From Bombus terrestris (taxonomy: Eukaryota > Arthropoda > Insecta > Hymenoptera > Apidae): a stretch of 64,000 nt of DNA. The stretch spans positions 4,154,001-4,218,000 of the forward strand of contig NC_063279.1 of NCBI RefSeq assembly GCF_910591885.1, read 5' to 3'. Position numbers and translations under genes: made by a program. The notes under the pieces were generated by a model. The model was not told the origin of the DNA. It saw only the letters and a program-made list of their open reading frames with translations, and searched no databases. This document shows, piece after piece, positions 12,801-24,575 of this stretch (the first letter of the stretch is position 1; each line of letters opens with the position of its first letter).

Positions 12801-14521
12801 TTGCATACGTAAAACACACATGCAAAAATACAAGCTACAAGACTACGTTATAAAAAATTGAAAAGAAAATGTTTGGAATTTCTGTTTTCCACGGGACCTC
12901 ATTCGACTAACGAAACAAAAGAAATTTGTTATCTCTTATTTTAAAAAACGTCTTACTCAACGACGTGTGAATCACTATGTGATCCTCCGTACGTCTTCTC
13001 TCTACGACTTTCGATCATTTCATCCCGGAACCGATCAGTCCCCCGCTCTTATCCTTATGCTCGTCCCACTTTTCCACACGATTGCTTAATCCAGCAGGTT
13101 GAAGTTAATCCGACTCGTTAAATCCCCGCTTATAATACCGTTCCGTGTTTCGATCATTAATGACGTTCCCTCTACCTCTTCGATGATTACGTGCTGCTAC
13201 ATCTCTGCCAAGGAACAAGCTCGGTCGAAAATGAAAGCCGCTCAGGTACAAACGGGAATCGATTGGAAAATTTTCGATGATAACCGGCGTCGAGATAATT
13301 CGAACGTCTTCGTATTACGGGAACGAGCCTCGTGTTAAATTACAACTCTATCGATGTTGGACTCATTGCGTTAAATACCTGTTTACCAGCTTGTAACAGG
13401 ATAATTCTTGTAACAACGATAATAGCGTTTCCAGTAAAATTGGTAGTAGAATCGGAGATACGTGAGTAATAAATTTCCAGCTGAATTGGACAGACTATTT
13501 TTAGAACGATTAATTTTGTGATAACGTGAGATGTTTCCTTCCATAGGATTTAAATTTAAATCTAGTATTTCGATATTAAGTTGTTTGTAATGTAATTGGA
13601 TAACTGAATTGGTAAGCCAGGATCGATTTATTTCTTAATCGTTTAAGACGATCCTGGAAACTAAGCTTTAAATAATAGAAATAAACATTTTGATATTATT
13701 TTATGCTCGACACAGTTTCAAGTGAATTTTGTCCTGACTGTGAAATAGGCAAAAGCAAACATTTCGACGCTTTTTAAATATCCTGCATTGCTTATATCCA
13801 GAATTCATATTTTGATACAAAAATGATATCTGTCTCCATTTTCGTGTATAATATACATTATGATTTAACGTATTAATGCCTCCATGTCACTCCATTATCA
13901 TAAATATTCCGAGTTAAAAAACTGCCTACGAAACAGTATACTTATAATAGTACGGAATGGTTGAACGATATTATATTTACAAAGGAAGGATAATAAATTT
14001 ACACGAAAATATACTAATCTTGATTTTAGACGCTCGTAAATGGGCAATTAAACGTACGGGAGATTCCAAATTGTCAATAAAACGTAGGAAAGCGACATAG
14101 TTATAAGCAAACAAACGTTCATTAATCTACGAGAAGTCAATTAATCTCCAAGGATACAAAGTAATGGACGAAAAATAAAATTCAAGTAATTTATTACCGA
14201 TAATGTAGGTAATAAATACATCAGCCATTTATTAGCCATTTCATGTATATCCGCTTTCATTCTTTTCAAACCGTAAATGCCTATGCTTTTTTAACGTAAC
14301 AGATAACTATGATACGTAGCTACTCCATCTAGTAATAAAGATTTTCACAACCCTTATCGGTGCTAATCACCAGACATACCGTAGGTAGCAATCAACCTGT
14401 ACTAAAGAAAAGTAACAAAATGAAAGGATTCTAGGGAACTGAGCCGATAACCGAGCTGACGATTCGGTAATTTGTGAAACAAGAGGGAGGTGTTTTTAAA
14501 AATGTTGTGGTTCGTATCTTT
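6881..14521. promoter_or_regulatory. Gene desert with conserved-noncoding-like blocks
   Basis: No coding chain. Blocks near 8130-8500, 8860-9000, 9290-9780, 11010-11300 and 12080-12400 are less AT-rich, rich in homeodomain-like TAATTA/TTAATTA words and E-box-like CAGCTG/CACGTG words, and flanked by plain AT-rich DNA. Examples are gcgttaattcgcgctaatga (9705) and cagctgtcgactcgtggcgg (12261). This pattern is common around insect developmental genes. Conservation cannot be measured here. Confidence 0.3.
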
Positions 14522-14533
14522 AGAAGCAACGTT
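14522..14533. repeat. Target-site duplication, 3' copy of the LINE insertion
   Basis: agaagcaacgtt, identical to 15188-15199. Together the two copies bracket the LINE fragment. The last two T bases merge with the poly(A)/T run, so the true duplication could be one or two bases shorter. Confidence 0.85.
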
Positions 14534-15187
14534 TTTTTATTTTTTTTTTTTTTTTATTGTTTATTTAAATTACAATCAATTCTCGCGTTGAGAATTTTCA
14601 GCAATTTTTCTGGCGTGGCGCAGTAACATGGCTAGTATTTATAATAAGTTGATACATATTATAGATAAGTATAATTTGTGAGTAAGTATTATAAATAAGT
14701 AAATATTACATTATTAAATAACTAATTGAATCTGTCGTTTAGGTCTAGCAGGTAGTGTCTCTTCAGCCTGCGAACGTGGTCCGTCGTTTCAAGTAGTCCA
14801 GTGATTAGGGGGTTTCGGTGTTTGTTGACTCTTTTGCTATATCTGCAGCTATATTTTGCTATTTCCTCTTTGTCTGTGGGTATCTTGAGGTCGCGGTGTA
14901 TTGTTTCGTTGGTAACATACCAAGGTGCATCAATTAGGGATCTTAGGGTTTTCGATTGGAAGCGTTGGAGTATTTCAATGTTGGAGTTACTTGCTGTTCC
15001 CCATAGTTGGATTCCGTAGGTCCAGACAGGTTTTATTACGGCCTTGTAGAGGGTTATTTTGTTCTGTATGTTTAGTTTGGAGCGTCGGCCCGTGAGCCAA
15101 TAGAATTTTCTTAGTTTTTCCGTTAGTTGCTTTGTTTTTTCTGAGATATGTTTTTTCCAAGTTAGCCTCCTGTCCAGGGTCATGCCC
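14534..15187 (-). mobile_element. 5'-truncated non-LTR retrotransposon (jockey-like LINE)
   Basis: On the minus strand an ORF (to 14722) encodes the end of a jockey-clade reverse transcriptase ORF2: LGMTLDRRLTWKKHI, LYKAVIKPVWTYGIQLWGTA, ILQRFQSKTLRSL and a C-terminal HRDLKIPT. A 3' UTR and an A-rich tail follow (T-run at 14532-14556 on the plus strand). The copy is flanked by identical 12-bp direct repeats agaagcaacgtt at 14522-14533 and 15188-15199, the target-site duplication. Only about 650 bp of the 3' end was inserted; the frame is intact within it, so the insertion is fairly young. It cannot move by itself. Confidence 0.9.
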
Positions 15188-15199
15188 AGAAGCAACGTT
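15188..15199. repeat. Target-site duplication, 5' copy of the LINE insertion
   Basis: agaagcaacgtt directly abuts the truncated 5' end of the minus-strand LINE (reading GGGCATGACCCTGG into the element). It defines the pre-insertion site. Confidence 0.85.
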
Positions 15200-17260
15200 G
15201 AAACAGTAAATTGAAGATGTTTGTAATCGTGGAAAAAGATTACAGATTGTGCGTGTTAGAGAAATCGACAAAAGATCGCGTTCCTTTTTAAATTTTATCT
15301 TAAAGTCGTTTCAGATGTCAATTCTTCTATTCTCTTTGTACATACTCAGAAACGAAGTCCCGATATCATAGTATTCCATGATTCACTCTTTTTAACGAAT
15401 ACAATCGTCGTAAGTTCTACGTCGCATTACGAGTAAAAGTATGATAAAAATCCAATATTTTAATATCGATACCTTTCGTTTTGATTCGTAAGATCGCAGA
15501 ACAAGCACTTTAATTTCATTGCGTATCGTTCTATGTTTTATATTATTTATTCAGAGTTTCGTCTGGTTTTATCTAAGAACATTAATTACAACCATATGGA
15601 TTATAATAATAAAATGAAACAAAAATACTTTTCACGGACATGAAAATTCTAACTTAATCTTTACGAATGGACGGAGCCGCGCGTAATCTAAGTAAAATTC
15701 TGAATCATTTTCATTGCTGTAATCCGAGGATTTGCGTCATCGTACTTAATATGGAGTTCGTCCGATTTTTAATGGAAAAGTAACTGCGAAATTTATATTT
15801 CTATGCTACGCAATTACAAAGTAACGAAGACTAAAGTCCGATCGCTGGTGCATTCCAGTTAATTAACAGTGATTCCACGGCTTTGGAGATTTAACCGGAA
15901 CAGTAGAGAGAAAAAAAAATTGCGACCGATTAAAAATAGACGCGAATTTACGCTTCTGAAAATTATCTGCTACATAGCTCGTACCTTTCACGAACACTTA
16001 GTTTCCTTTTTTTAGATGCTGTTGAAAGTTATTAAATATATGTAACGTATTATGATAAGATTATAACGTTTATTTAGGAAGATTACAGCTTCATTCCTCG
16101 TATCTTTCTTTAAATCTTTTCCTTGCTTTATTTTTATCTACGCGAAATATTCCATAGCAATCTGATCAACGATATGTCAGCAAACAGTTATTAATATTTT
16201 CAGACGTAAACATAATCCCATTTATAAAACAATTGAGAGATCGTACGATCGAGAGATAGAAAAAATTAGTACAGTTTTATATTAATATCCCTATGAAAGC
16301 AATATTTTCGTATAAAGTATTTTTGGAAAATGCGTATGTTATCAGCATGAGTCAGACGAACGAATTAAAAATCACGAAGTTTCGAGAAAATCTTCATCCT
16401 AACGATTCGTGTGAAATACGCATATAGAATTTTACAATTTAAAATTAGATTCTCTATGACACTTATTCGATACCATAGAACATTTGTACCTAATGAAAAA
16501 ATTAATCAACAGCGAACGCGTGTAACTTCCAACAAACTGGCCAACGTAATGCAATTCTTTGTGATTATGCAATATAACAGAAAATGGAAACGTATTTATT
16601 TGAAACCTGTTTACATCGAATTTCACTACCAAAGTTTCCCCGTTTATGGTCACTTGGAAGAACAAAAAAGAGACGAAAAAAATCAAGGAAAAATAAAGTA
16701 AACAAGTTGATGGTAATAAACGAGCGGTTTAAACGGAAGCAGGCAGAAAGGGTTAAATCATCGGCGGCCTCGGTTCCCAGCGAGACGTGGCAGCGTTGAA
16801 ATAATGTTTCTCGCTTAATCAACGTTTACTGGGTTGCGTTATTCGCTCGTTAAAAACGCGAGGAAAAGCGATAAAGCGTCGTTCACGAGCCGCGGAAGCC
16901 TTCAGACGCAATTTCGTCGCGAAGAAGCAATGCCGCGCCCGCCGGACCGGCCCGCATGAATATTAAATCCTTTCGCCGACAAAGAGCTCAGTGTTCAATG
17001 CGGCCGCTCGTAGCCGCTAATAACGCGCTGCCTATACTATAAAGCAATAAATGTCGTAACTGGGTTAACACCACCATGCCGCGATCTTGGAGAAACCGAT
17101 CCAGACAGGGTGGTGCCTCCAGGGTGGATATTCCGTATTTTAACCTTTAACCCCTGTGCCTGATTAATTTAATTAAAGCACAGCTACATGCACAGGCTCG
17201 CGGAAGTATTCCAACACCGTTTACGAATATATTCTACCTTTTATGAATACATTATACGAA

Positions 17261-17328
17261 ACATTTTGAAATTTCATTAGCACCGTTATGAGACTCGATT
17301 ATCGCGATTATATCGATAAAGTTTGAAA
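17261..17328 (+). repeat. Dispersed repeat, copy 2
   Basis: Partner of 6043-6110 in the same orientation, 11.2 kb away. It lies just downstream of a GC-rich conserved-looking block. Similarity seems to fade beyond the 68-bp core. Confidence 0.6.
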
Positions 17329-18210
17329 GAAAGAAAATGTATAGATAAACTGCGGGATACTTACTACAAGTATATGTATGTATATTTCGCAAAGATCACA
17401 AAAGTATCGTTTGAACAATTAATTATTCATTATATTAATAAACCTCGGTAATATTTCGTTATTTGATATAAATCTCGGTATTCTCGGTCGAACTGTATTG
17501 TAACGCTCGTACGCCCGAGATAGTTATTCGAGCTTTATATTTATTTGTTATTAAACATACATGTGATAGCGTTCCGAATTCTATTTAAGATTATCGTGCT
17601 TCTTTTTAATGTTGCAAGAAATATCGGTCATGGCATGCACGTCTCTGCTTTTATGGAAACATTCCTTGGCTATGTCAAGCACGTTTCTTTGTTGATACTT
17701 CCTTTTCCACCCTTCGATACAGATACGAGGGTGAGATAACTTACTGCGTAAACTTTGTTGATTCTACGATGTCGAAGGGTGCAAACTGCACATGCGAAAG
17801 GATGTAAAGGAGTAGTTTGCGTTACATACATATAAGTAAGTTAATACATATAACAGTACAACAGATGGTTACTTCTTAATTCTATTTGCAATTTATGTCA
17901 GGCAAATATAATACTTTTTCAGGGGTTTTTAAGTTGATATCGAAATTAATTAATAATATATTAATATCGAAAAGTAATTAAAATAAGAAACAAATTTACA
18001 TGAAATAATAAACTAATTTTCGTTATTATTCGTAACAACGAAATTACTAATACGTGATTCGATACAAATTTACTCTCATATCAACCTGTTACACAGGTAC
18101 GAAAGATCTCTATTCCAAGACCCCTAAATTCTCGGAAAGGTCCCTTTTCAGAAGTACCAAATTCTCGGTATATCTGTGATCTCGGCACACTTAATCTTAC
18201 AAGGAATTTG

Positions 18211-18290
18211 GCACGAAGAATTTGTCCTTTTCTTTTTATTCTACTCTTTGGCACGAAGAATTTGTCCTTTTCTTTTTATTCTACTCTTTG
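18211..18290. repeat. Exact tandem duplication, 2 x 40 bp
   Basis: Two identical adjacent 40-bp units, each starting gcacgaagaatttgtccttt and ending ctactctttg. The absence of differences means the duplication is recent or an assembly artefact. Confidence 0.95.
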
Positions 18291-21200
18291 TCATTTCTTC
18301 CGTTTCCTACCCTCAGGGAACCGTTGCTTCCAGCGATTTTTTAGACATTTCTTGACTTTCCTTTCCGGGATGAGTCACAGGGAAAGCTAGATAGAGATGT
18401 TAATTTTATCCGCTGATTTATAAGTCTTTTATCGAGTTCTTTATACGGTATAACAATATCTTAAGTTATAATAAAAAATTAAAGTAATGAATTTACTAAA
18501 AATTATCTTGGAAAAAATTAAAAATCCAAATTTTAAGTGGAAATAGGCTTTATGAAAGTCGAGTAAAAAATAATACGGAATCTCTTCGATGATTAAGCAA
18601 TTATAATAACTATTTAATTAGGAAACCGAAACGAAGATGACGCATGATTCGATTCAATTAAAAATATTTAATCAAACTTATTTTAAATACCTTTTACACA
18701 ATGCTGTATTAAAAAGTAATTAAATCCTAGATATTTTAGTTTTAATTGTATTTTTTAAATTGTTTCATACTCGTTAATAAGATCTACGAAGAAAAGAATG
18801 TTAAACGCTTCATCAAAGTTGCAATTTCTTTAAGATTACTGAAATTTCTTTTTACGTCGTTTCATTGTTGTGTCAATCATTTCATAGGATTTTCATGATG
18901 CTTCGCGGTAATCTTCATAACGCTGTATCTACAATATCGATTTATTTACTCGGAAATGCTAGTAGAATTAAAAAAAAAATAGATTTTTCTCTAGCACAGG
19001 ACCGTCAAGGTTATTCAGATGACGGAGAAAGGAACTATGGCGCCATTGATGAGCTACAAGTACGGTATATTTACGCGTTCTTACCCTAGCTGTTGATGGA
19101 GGTTAATCGCGCTGCAAGGAAAAAAAATACGGTTTTTTTCATTATAGCTAAGCGCGTACGATAAATTACAAGGATTGCGTAAAGATTCTCATTTCCTTCG
19201 TAATTCATTGTTACAGCACGATGTAAAACAAGCAACGAATATAGATGTTCGTCAGTTTGTATTGCGATTAAATGAAAAATGTACGTATTTGTAGAACAAG
19301 GTACCTAAAATCTTATCACGTTTGTTAATAGTATAATTTTTATTGAATTTTTATTTGCAGATATGCGTATTTGTTAGGGATTTGTGCACAAGATATCGAA
19401 CTCGATCATTTAGCAAAGAAAATAAGTCTCATTTGCAAAAAAAAGAATGCATATTAAAACGATGATAAATCGAACAATAACTCGCCGGCCAATACTTGAT
19501 ATCAGCGAATGAAGAAGCTACAAGTTCTAGATTTATGCCCAACAAAATAATCAGCTGACTTGACATTTTTTAAAATTAATAACTAGCTAACTGATAATAT
19601 CAGTGCAATCGTGCAAAAGAATCTCGACGATAGAATCTTTTTTAGACGATGATCCTTTTATAAGCTACAACCCCACGGTCTATTCCACTCTCGCCTTATC
19701 AAACGCAATAATCAAAAGCAAAATTTCCATTCATCGGAATGGGAAAACCCAAAGTGCGGTATAATACCCTTTAATAGCAATTAAATCTATTCTTAATCGT
19801 TCCAGGAATCGCGCAAGTTTTCGATTCCTCGAAAATTCTTCCTTGTCGATCTTGCTTCGAGGAAGAAAAAGGACTTCGTTCTGGAATTTCTGTCCGCGCA
19901 GACATTACGCAAGCTGCACACTCGAATGGACTGTACGCCTATTACCAGGCGGTATGAGGCGTTCGCTTTCATTATGGAAAGTATTTCTGCCTGGAATCAG
20001 TTCGTAAAGGGCTATCGTCGCACTTCGTTTTTCGTCGCCGCTCTCGTTCGCCCGTTAATCGTCTCGGGTCTTTCGAAATATCGTGCTATAGCTGCTGGCT
20101 GCTTGGAAAATTTCTAAAAGATGATTCAAACCTCTAGGAATCTGTGATCGCTACGGCGATTCATTTAGACAGGCGATGGATGAAGAGGGATTATGAAAAA
20201 TGGAGCGATCGATAGAAAGAGAAATAATTGGGACGCGTGAAGCGTCAGCAGATAAAATGATCTTTAGAAAGAATAATCCTGTTTGCGGTGTTCCAGGGTG
20301 ATTAGTATTAATAGCGATGGAATTCATATCGGTGGTGTCTGAGGTGGTGTCAAGTGTATTTCCATATTTTCTTGTACCTAGCAGGTGGAATACTAAATCT
20401 ATCGTAAAACGTATTATAGTAAAAATAGAATAATAAAAACAATAAAACTATTGTCATATGTTGTTGAATTTGTCACGAGAAATACTATTTTACTATAAAG
20501 AGAACACAATATAGCAGTCGTTTAAAAAACTTGACTCTGAGATCTTCCAATGTCTCTAATTAAAACAGACATGCATATGGAATTTGAATGGATTTATTGT
20601 CGAAACTATGTGAGATGTGAAGATTGAATATAAGGGAAGATTGAATGGTGTTAGATACCGTTTCTGTGTCACCATTATCCATTCATGAGCATGAATATGT
20701 TCGGTTGTAAAGTACAGTTACTCCTTTACTCTGAATGGAATCTGATACTCTCTCTATACTCATTGATTTAATCTTGCTTTTAATAGGAAAATATTAAAGC
20801 AGCTTTGTAAAACGGTGAATAAACTTGTTAGCAGTAGATATTGTTTGTTCTTTTCATAACTAAATGTGACCCATTTATATGAAGAAATAAGAAGAAGCGA
20901 TCGTGTGTAGAAACACGATTAAAGGTAAAAATAAAAATAGAATGGCTTGATATATCAATGTTTATTTAAGAAGATAAGAACGTGCCTTTTTTTTAGCGAT
21001 AATATGTAATACGAGGATAACAATAGCGTGTACATAAAACGAATAAGCAACATTTCATTGTACGAATACAGAAGATAAGACTTAATAATGTGGAAACTTA
21101 TTAGTATTTTCGGATAGAAATGTGACCGAAAAAGAACAAGATAAATATTCAAGAAATTGGTCCAGGACCAGAAACATTTACCTGTAGTTTTAATACGAGA

Positions 21201-21419
21201 TAAATATACTACTGCTATTTTCATTCTATTTTTCTGTCCCTTGTGGAAGAAAATATCCATTCCATCTTTTTAATTTTTATTAAACGATATTTCCCATTAT
21301 TAAATATTGAGAAAATTTGCATTATTCCGATATTGAAATACTTATTGCTATATTATCTATAATAGATTGATCTTTTTCTATCCAATTACAAAATGAATAT
21401 AGTATCGAATAACGTAGCA

Positions 21420-21496
21420 TATTAATATGTAGTCAATGAATGTAGCAAGCTATTAATATGTAGGTAGTCAATGAACGTAGCAAGCTATTAATATGT
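21420..21496. repeat. Tandem repeat, 35-bp unit, about two copies
   Basis: Units contain gtagtcaatgaaYgtagcaa followed by gctattaatatg, offset by 35 bp with a single C/T difference in the shared core. It lies immediately upstream of the first exon proposed for gene A. Confidence 0.85.
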
Positions 21497-21611
21497 TCGC
21501 TAATGCTGTGTTTAAAATTGCTTGACGTCTGAATGCGTAAAGGCCGTGATTACAAAGGGTACGGTCTCCGTCTTATTATCTGCATTTCCAAAAAAAATAT
21601 CCGATAAAATC

Positions 21612-23193
21612 ATGAACGAAGCTGACACTGTGGAGAAACTTCGTGAAATGGCAAAAATCGCTAGTATTTATCATAGGAATAGAACGAAATTGGTACGAAA
21701 TAGAAATCTTTCTCACGTGGTTCATGCTGGCTTGCATATTTTCCAATTTGTAAGTTCATTCTACTAATACAATCTCTTCCTTAATTTTAATCGTTCTAAT
21801 TTTAAAAAATTATTTATCTCTGAAGACGTACGATATTATTGTGAAACGATCTAAATATTAGGTTGTATCAAAACTTCCTTGCGTTGTATGAGGAAATAAT
21901 AGAAGCACATTTTTTATTTTATATTACATTATCGAATTATGTATGATCGTAAGAAATGTTGTGCATCTATTATTTCCTTATAAAACGAAAGAAACTTTTG
22001 GGACAATTATTAATATATTTGTTATAAAATATACATACAGTATATGTATAGGTACGGATATTGTTAATTTCATAGGCTGTACAACCTATTATTACGCGAA
22101 AGCTAGAACCATAGTGTTTTCACCGACACGAGTAGCCCCGTTTTATCTAGTTCGCGAAAGATATTATAATTCGCAAGGCAGCGTGAAAGAGTGTCACAAA
22201 AACTCGGCTAGAACGACACGGTTTAAGAATGCAAAAATATTTGCGAAATGCAATCGCCTTTCTCCCAATAACACAAATATCGCCCGATGACTCGAGTCAA
22301 TCTTCTTCTTCCCCTTTGATTAACTTGGCTCGTGCCCGCATTCAATTTCGCTATTCAATCCTATATTATCGTAAGCTGCATATTACTTAAATCTCTGTTT
22401 AGAGTTAAGAGTGTCTAGTTACAAGCAGGAAGTGCGAATCGAAGGCACACGCGTGAATACACGCACTCGAACTTAGCCGTGTGACCTAATTTCATGGTGT
22501 GACTCTTACGTAGCGAAATGTCGCGAGTATGATTCAACGATATCAACGAGGGTTACCGTCGTCTTTTTTTTTTTTTTATTGTTATTGTTACGCAATCGGA
22601 AACAAGATCCTGACACGCGTCAACTTGTGTCGTGAAAAAGGCGCGTGTCAGCGCTTGGTTTCATTCTACTTCTTTTCTTTCTCCTCTTTTTCGTGTTGCA
22701 ATTTTACACGATTCGAAGATAAGATAGAGTTTCGTTGTGTTTCGGCGTTTCGTTACGTTTGCTCTAATTTTTCCTGCGAATTCGATCGAGCCTCGGAAAG
22801 ACGCGTCATTTGTTAAGGGTCATAGTGTCGTAAATACTTCGATCGTGCCTTTAAATATCTTTATAATTATAGGAAATTTGTATAGATTATCGGTCTTGCG
22901 TTGATACTGTTCCATCACATCCATCATTATGTAAACAGGCAACGTCGGAAAGAAGACGAGTCCGTACCCTATATGCCTGAAGAGACAAATGTTATTTTTT
23001 TAATCTATCCATTGTGCATGCTTTCGAGCCTAACATTCGCAGTTATATGGATTTTCACAGATATTTTCAGGAGAAATCCAAAAATCGTTAGTAATGTTAA
23101 ATTTTTATGTATTATCTGTACCGTTGTTTAATTCAGCATTATATTTACGCAATAAACAAAGTGTGAATAATCTCTATTTATCATTGATAAATG

Positions 23194-23258
<65 letters not shown>

Positions 23259-23902
23259 TAATACAAATGTAGGTTCTCATTGGATGCTTTGTAGCAGCTT
23301 TTTTAATGTTTATAACCGGACTAGTCGAAATGAAGCATGCAGATTGGTATCTCGATATAACTAAAATCAACGACGACGAACTGTTGGTACACCCAATTTT
23401 TATTCACAATTTCATCATGTGCTTGATATCGATTTTCTGTATGAGCATCTACCTTACACAAGGTTGGATTTTGTTAGATTATTATCATTGGGTACGTTCG
23501 AGTTTCCATCGAATTTAGTTTAATTTTTTAATTAGAACAGTTCGTAATTCAAATCATAATTAAAGACAGTTACGACGTACTAATTTTTATAACGCGTAAC
23601 ATTTGGTAAGTTTCTTTGGTTCCTCGATAACTATTTTTAACTATCCTCAGATAAGAAAGCAAAGTGGAGTTAGTGATTTTCAGTATACTGACTCTGAGAC
23701 GGACACCGATGCGATACAAAGTCTTAGTAGACGAGATGAAATACATAAAACAATGTACCATGAAGCACCTGGAGAGCTGGTTCCGATTGCTACGTTAGAT
23801 ACGCTTCCTTCATTAAAAAAATCGAAAACATTGGTAAACAACAGAATATTCCAAAAAATTTGTCGTTATTATGTTTCATCGTATCACGAAATAACAGAAT
23901 AA
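21612..23902 (+). CDS. Four-pass membrane protein, MARVEL-like topology (gene A)
   Basis: I do not recognise this gene by name. Proposed coding exons are 21612-21749, 22886-23086, 23273-23491 and 23651-23902 (stop TAA), 269 aa from the ATG at 21612. All three introns are phase 0 with GT-AG ends (donors GTAAGT, GTTAGT, GTACGT). TM1 is split by the first intron (GLHIFQF then IIGLALILFHHIHHYV). TM2 is near NVIFLIYPLCMLSSLTFAV, TM3 near VLIGCFVAAFLMFITGLVEM, TM4 near FIMCLISIFCMSIYLTQGW. A charged loop (KHADWYLDITKINDDELL) lies between TM3 and TM4. The last exon encodes a polar cytoplasmic-type tail rich in Asp/Ser/Thr (DSETDTDAIQSLSRRDE). The start is uncertain: the frame is open back to 21516, so the N-terminus may be longer or supplied by an upstream exon. 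An AATAAA overlaps the stop codon and another lies near 24282. The membrane topology is seen; membership of the MARVEL-type tetraspan group is inference. Confidence 0.65.
23193..23262. repeat. AAT trinucleotide microsatellite in gene A intron
   Basis: About 20 AAT units lie between the donor at 23087 and the acceptor before 23273 of gene A. It ends within about 10 bases of the acceptor, so length variation would change the polypyrimidine/branch-point region. Confidence 0.95.
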
Positions 23903-24338
23903 AGATCAAATGTAAATTATTATTTTTACTTCTAATTTTGCTATCATTAATGTTTTACCAAACGTAATGTCTAAGAATTACTTCATTTTTATTTTATTTG
24001 TTTTATATGATCTTTGCCTGAAGCAAAGACGACGATATATATCTTATCTGCGATTTAATTCTTCCGCCATCTATGAAACCAACTTTCGGTATATCGTCGA
24101 TCACTTTCTTACTGTCGATAATATCGCTTTATTCGAAACCACTGACTTTGTACACAATCCGCTCTATATTCGAAATGCAATTTCAAACCAATTTCTGTTT
24201 TTAATCGATTTGCGATTGCGATTGTTATAAAATAACGAATATCTACTATTTATTTGTTATATATTACCTATTTTTTGATTTTAATAAAGATGAGAAATTA
24301 TAGAAATTGTAATATAAACAATTTATTATGATTTGTAG

Positions 24339-24575
24339 AATATAGATGAAGAGGATGTTATTTTTTACTGCTGCTTCGTCGATTGGTATAATTACCTCAA
24401 ACAGAGAAGACAAATGGATCAACCACTGCATGAATTTCAAGTAATTCACGTCATGTAATCTTTTGTCTTAAATTATATTACAACTGCATAGGATACAATG
24501 TATCCGTTATTTCCGAAACGTGAAGTAGACTTGTGCAAATTTAAAGAAAATTTTAAGAAATTTAAAATCTGGTAA
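24339..24575 (+). other. Orphan exon-like pair, phase 0, parent gene unknown
   Basis: Two short open segments have matching splice signals: 24339-24440 (acceptor TTTGTAG, donor GTAATT; 34 codons including CCFVDWYNYLKQRRQ) and 24492-24575 (acceptor GCATAG; 27 codons including MYPLFPKREVDLCKFKENF, then TAA). The separating intron would be 51 bp, short but possible. Both junctions are phase 0, like the introns of gene A. The segment FVDWYNYLKQR resembles the end of gene A exon 3 plus the start of its tail (LLDYYHW/IRKQ). They may be an alternative 3' end of gene A, or the remains of a third paralogue whose upstream exons I cannot find. Confidence 0.3.

Larger units (their letters stand above)
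15200..21419. other. Intergenic DNA with one GC-rich conserved-looking block
   Basis: Mostly AT-rich without supported ORFs. The block at about 16730-17110 (ccgcgcccgccggaccgg, gcggccgctcgtagccgcta) stands out as a CpG-dense island with TAATTA-type words and no open frame. It could be an enhancer or a distal promoter. The rest contains only the 40-bp tandem duplication (18211-18290) and one copy of the dispersed repeat (17261-17328). Confidence 0.4.

Noticed and set aside
21522..21767. Gag-like retrotransposon fragment (ADTVEKLREMAKI reminiscent of gag helices)
   Set aside because: The frame ends exactly at a GTAAGT donor in phase with gene A exon 2, and no zinc knuckle, protease or LTR is nearby. 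A gene exon explains it better.
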